Source of the DNA: Muriicola marianensis
GTDB taxonomy: Bacteria > Bacteroidota > Bacteroidia > Flavobacteriales > Flavobacteriaceae
DNA: 64,000 nucleotides
Assembly (NCBI RefSeq): GCF_014638095.1
Contig: NZ_BMFH01000001.1
Location: 682,001-746,000, forward strand
Direction: 5' to 3'
In this document: positions 61,449 to 64,000 of the stretch, piece after piece
How the letters are laid out: each line of letters opens with the position of its first letter
Position numbering within the stretch: position 1 is the stretch's first letter
The notes under the pieces: model-generated
Seen by the model: the letters and a program-made list of their open reading frames with translations, nothing else
Database searches by the model: none
Told to the model about the DNA's origin: nothing
Made by a program: the position numbers and the translations under genes

Positions 61449-63644
61449 ATGATTCAAAAATTCATCACGCTCACCCTTGTCCTCCTGCTAAGTCTCGGAA
61501 CCTATGCACAGTCTATCACTGGTTTCAAACCCGAAAATAAGGCCGCTCAGCTGGAGCTGGAAGCCCAATTTGAATCCCGCCTGAAGGCTGAGAATCTCGA
61601 TGCCTGGATGCAGCGTCTGGCGGCTGAGCCCCACTGGGTGGGAACTGATTACGGCAAGAAGAACGCAGAATGGATGGCAGAGCAGTTCAGGTCCTGGGGA
61701 TACGATGCGAAGATAGAGACCTACCACATCCTCTTTCCCTATCCTAAGGTGCGGGAACTGGAGCTATTGAGTCCGGATCCTTATACAGCCAAACTCACGG
61801 CTGTCCCGGTGGAGGGGGACCCCTATACCGCACAGGGAGACGCACTTCTCCCTAGTTACAACGCCTTCTCCACCGATGGGGAAGCAGAAGCAGAACTGGT
61901 CTTTGTCAATTACGGCATCCCCCAGGATTACGAGGAACTCGAGAAAATGGGGATCGATGTGAAAGGAAAGATCGTCATCGCTAAATACTACGGCTCCTGG
62001 AGGGGGATCAAACCCAAACTGGCCGCGGAGAAAGGTGCCATCGGCTGCATAATTTACTCAGACCCCGAGGATGACGGTTATGTTAGAGGAGATGTATATC
62101 CCGAAGGAGCTTTTAAGAACAAGACAGGAGTGCAGAGAGGCTCTGTGATGGATATGCCCCTGTATCCCGGGGATGTCCTCACTCCTGGCTACGCCGCCAA
62201 AAAGGATGCTAAAAGACTCGACAGGAAGGATGCACCCACTATTACCAAGATCCCCGTCCTGCCGATCTCCTACGAAGACGCCTTACCCCTCTTGTCTGCC
62301 TTAAAAGGGCCCGTGGCTCCCAATGCCTGGAAAGGGGGACTGCCCATCACGTATCATGTCGGTCCGGGTCCTGCCAAAGTCAGGATAAAGCTGGAATTCG
62401 ACTGGAAGATCACTCCTGCCCATAACGTCATAGCTAAGCTTGAGGGAAGTACCTATCCAGACCAATGGGTCATGAGGGGTAACCACCACGATGCCTGGGT
62501 ACATGGGGCCAATGATCCCGTGAGCGGGATGGTGGCCGTCATGGAGGAAGCCAGGGTCATTGGGGAATTGGCCAAGCAGGGCAAGCGCCCGAAGCGGACC
62601 GTAGTATACGCCGCCTGGGATGCCGAGGAACCCGGACTTATAGGGTCTACAGAGTGGGTTGAGGACCACGAGAAGGAATTACAGGCCAAACTGGTTGCCT
62701 ATATCAATACAGACAGTAATGGTCGTGGCTTTTTCGGGGCCGGGGGCTCGCATACGCTTCAGGCCATGGTGAGTGAGGTAGCCGATGCGGTCACCGACCC
62801 ACAGACAGGGGTTTCGATCAAGGAAAGAAGGATCGCACGTCAGCTAGCGGGAGGCGGAAATGCCAGTTTTGAGCTGAGTGCATTGGGATCAGGATCGGAT
62901 TACACACCTTTTATCCAGCACGCAGGAATCGCTTCCCTGAATATAGGTTTCGGAGGGGAAAATGCCGGAGGGGAATACCACACGATCTACGATACCTATC
63001 CCCATTATACCCGATTTAAAGATCCCGGCTTTAACTATGGAGTGGCCCTGGCCAATACTGCCGGTCGTATCGTTTTGCGTATGGCGAATGCCGATGTACT
63101 TCCCTTCGAATTCAAACAATGGCACGCCACTGTAGAAGGATACCTGAAAGAGATCATGGAAGAGACAGAGAACCGGAGAAAAGAAGTGAAGCGGCATAAT
63201 GAACTGGTAGACAGAAAGGCCTATGCCCTGGCTGCTGATCCCCGGGAAAACATCGCTCCTCCTAAAAAGAAAGAGGAGATCCCCTACCTGGATTTCTCCC
63301 CTCTTCAAAACAGCCTGGCCACGTTGGGAGACCGGATCGCAGAGCTGGAAGCCCTTTCCCCGGAATCCCTGCCCGTCGAAAAACAAAAATCCCTGAATGC
63401 AGCCCTTCAGGAAACAGAACAGGTATTAACAGACATGACAGGTCTTCCCAGAAGGCCCTGGTTCAGACACAGGCTCTACGCCCCGGGATTCTATACAGGG
63501 TATGGAGTGAAGACGCTCCCCGGTGTTCGTGAGGCCATTGAACAGGAGAACTGGAAGGAAGCCCAGGAACAGATCGAATTGCTGGCTGAGACATTTAAGA
63601 GGATGGATCAGCATATCGTGAACTTGATCAGGCTTAGTAAATAG
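61449..63644 (+). CDS. Secreted M28-family peptidase, glutamate carboxypeptidase II-like
   Basis: 731 residues with a signal peptide (TLVLLLSLGTYAQS). It has the protease-associated domain, the M28 domain with GNHHDAWVHGANDPVSG (His, Asp), YAAWDAEEPGLIGSTEW (Glu-Glu), YINTDSNG (Asp) and GGEYHTIYDTYPHY (His), and a C-terminal transferrin-receptor-like dimerisation domain. This is the set seen in glutamate carboxypeptidase II, cleaving terminal Glu or Asp residues from peptides. Separate from the upstream M20 gene by 73 bases. Confidence 0.94.
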   Translation: MIQKFITLTLVLLLSLGTYAQSITGFKPENKAAQLELEAQFESRLKAENLDAWMQRLAAEPHWVGTDYGKKNAEWMAEQFRSWGYDAKIETYHILFPYPKVRELELLSPDPYTAKLTAVPVEGDPYTAQGDALLPSYNAFSTDGEAEAELVFVNYGIPQDYEELEKMGIDVKGKIVIAKYYGSWRGIKPKLAAEKGAIGCIIYSDPEDDGYVRGDVYPEGAFKNKTGVQRGSVMDMPLYPGDVLTPGYAAKKDAKRLDRKDAPTITKIPVLPISYEDALPLLSALKGPVAPNAWKGGLPITYHVGPGPAKVRIKLEFDWKITPAHNVIAKLEGSTYPDQWVMRGNHHDAWVHGANDPVSGMVAVMEEARVIGELAKQGKRPKRTVVYAAWDAEEPGLIGSTEWVEDHEKELQAKLVAYINTDSNGRGFFGAGGSHTLQAMVSEVADAVTDPQTGVSIKERRIARQLAGGGNASFELSALGSGSDYTPFIQHAGIASLNIGFGGENAGGEYHTIYDTYPHYTRFKDPGFNYGVALANTAGRIVLRMANADVLPFEFKQWHATVEGYLKEIMEETENRRKEVKRHNELVDRKAYALAADPRENIAPPKKKEEIPYLDFSPLQNSLATLGDRIAELEALSPESLPVEKQKSLNAALQETEQVLTDMTGLPRRPWFRHRLYAPGFYTGYGVKTLPGVREAIEQENWKEAQEQIELLAETFKRMDQHIVNLIRLSK

Positions 63645-63785
63645 GATTTTTTGGAAGGCTGAAAATTTTTCTTCTTAATGACAGAATAAATCATTATCTT
63701 CCTGTGAGCTAGGACTTTAGTGAAAAAGGACGGCTTTTGATGTACCAGTCCCCACTAGACCCTGCTCCTCAACAACCTTCCAAAA

Positions 63786-64000
63786 ATGAAAAATAAATCC
63801 ACCCTTGGCTGGGCAGGACTGCTCCTGACCGCCGCAGTTGTTCTCTACCTGCTCCCTTCACGGCAAGAGATATTACCTAAACGAGATAAAGCCTCGATAG
63901 GTGCCATTAAATGTACAGTTGCCAAGTTTTTACTTTCAGTGCCGGACAGCACACAACAGATCGCACCCCTGTTTGAGAATCTGGGATCTTATACTTTTCC
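63786..64000 (+). CDS. N-terminal fragment of an exported or membrane-anchored protein, cut by the window edge
   Basis: The frame from ATG at 63786 stays open to the end (71 codons). It begins MKNKSTLGWAGLLLTAAVVLYLLPS, a signal or anchor segment, then a soluble part with LPKRDKASIGAIKCTVAK and QIAPLFENLGSYTFP. The last words resemble the N-terminus of secreted TPR-repeat proteins, but this is a weak guess. The remainder lies outside the window. Confidence 0.6.
   Translation, partial: MKNKSTLGWAGLLLTAAVVLYLLPSRQEILPKRDKASIGAIKCTVAKFLLSVPDSTQQIAPLFENLGSYTF

Overview
The window is an ordinary-looking, gene-dense chromosomal segment of a marine-type Flavobacteriaceae bacterium (Bacteroidota). 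This is inferred from type IX secretion (T9SS) sorting tails, Bacteroidota-style promoters (TAnnTTTG -7 boxes), DUF3822/DUF4126/DUF2807-type proteins, lipoproteins with short N-termini, and a set of core genes (rpsA, lon, dnaX, lpdA, rnpB, xerD). No rRNA, tRNA, insertion sequence, prophage, CRISPR array or plasmid feature was found, so the segment looks vertically inherited.

Layout. 1-3.2 kb (+): 3' end of gcvT, a nucleotide-sugar reductase-like gene, pterin dehydratase, a YebC-family regulator and a lipoprotein. 3.2-8.5 kb (-): a PlsC-like acyltransferase, a lipopolysaccharide Kdo8N/Kdo block (kdnB, HAD phosphatase, kdsB), a DUF4126 membrane protein and a RecD-like helicase. 8.5-13.5 kb (+): a membrane-anchored protein, DUF3822, rsmD, then rnpB on the minus strand, dnaX (with an A10 slippery tract) and miaE. 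13.5-21.3 kb (-): MFS transporter/ppk1/sixA-like/pdxH, and the tightly packed pyrR-pyrB-unknown-DUF3291-rnz operon. 21.5-27.2 kb: rpsA (-), a LysM protein (+), cmk and lon (-). 27.4-30.4 kb (+): an ECF sigma factor, a probable anti-sigma partner and two repetitive secreted adhesin-like/beta-solenoid proteins. 30.4-40.6 kb (-): MFS transporter, M48 lipoprotein protease, GH31 glucosidase and a GlgE-type alpha-glucan block (glgB, maltokinase, glgE). 40.8-43.9 kb (+): collagen-like lipoprotein, lipoprotein MsrB, lpdA and DUF3817. 43.9-51.5 kb (-): a four-gene operon encoding a 1482-residue T9SS-secreted degenerate subtilase, a periplasmic-TPR transmembrane adenylate cyclase, a PycTM (Pycsar-effector-like) membrane protein and an HD-domain phosphohydrolase. 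51.7-58 kb: aroQ, a beta-barrel-like protein, xerD, secreted M20 amidohydrolase, a second ECF sigma with a membrane partner, an acyltransferase and a Nudix hydrolase. 58-64 kb: cyclophilin lipoprotein, TRIC-like channel, CIA30 protein, two secreted peptidase/amidohydrolases and a truncated gene at the edge.

The most interesting region is the cyclase/PycTM/HD operon. Its parts resemble a Pycsar signalling system, but the cyclase has the purine-type (adenylate-selecting) residues and a periplasmic TPR sensor, and it is translationally close to a secreted surface protein. That suggests a cyclic-nucleotide envelope or surface-sensing pathway rather than, or in addition to, phage defence. The second notable signal is an A10 tract after a palindrome in dnaX, placed exactly where slippage would yield a gamma-type subunit.
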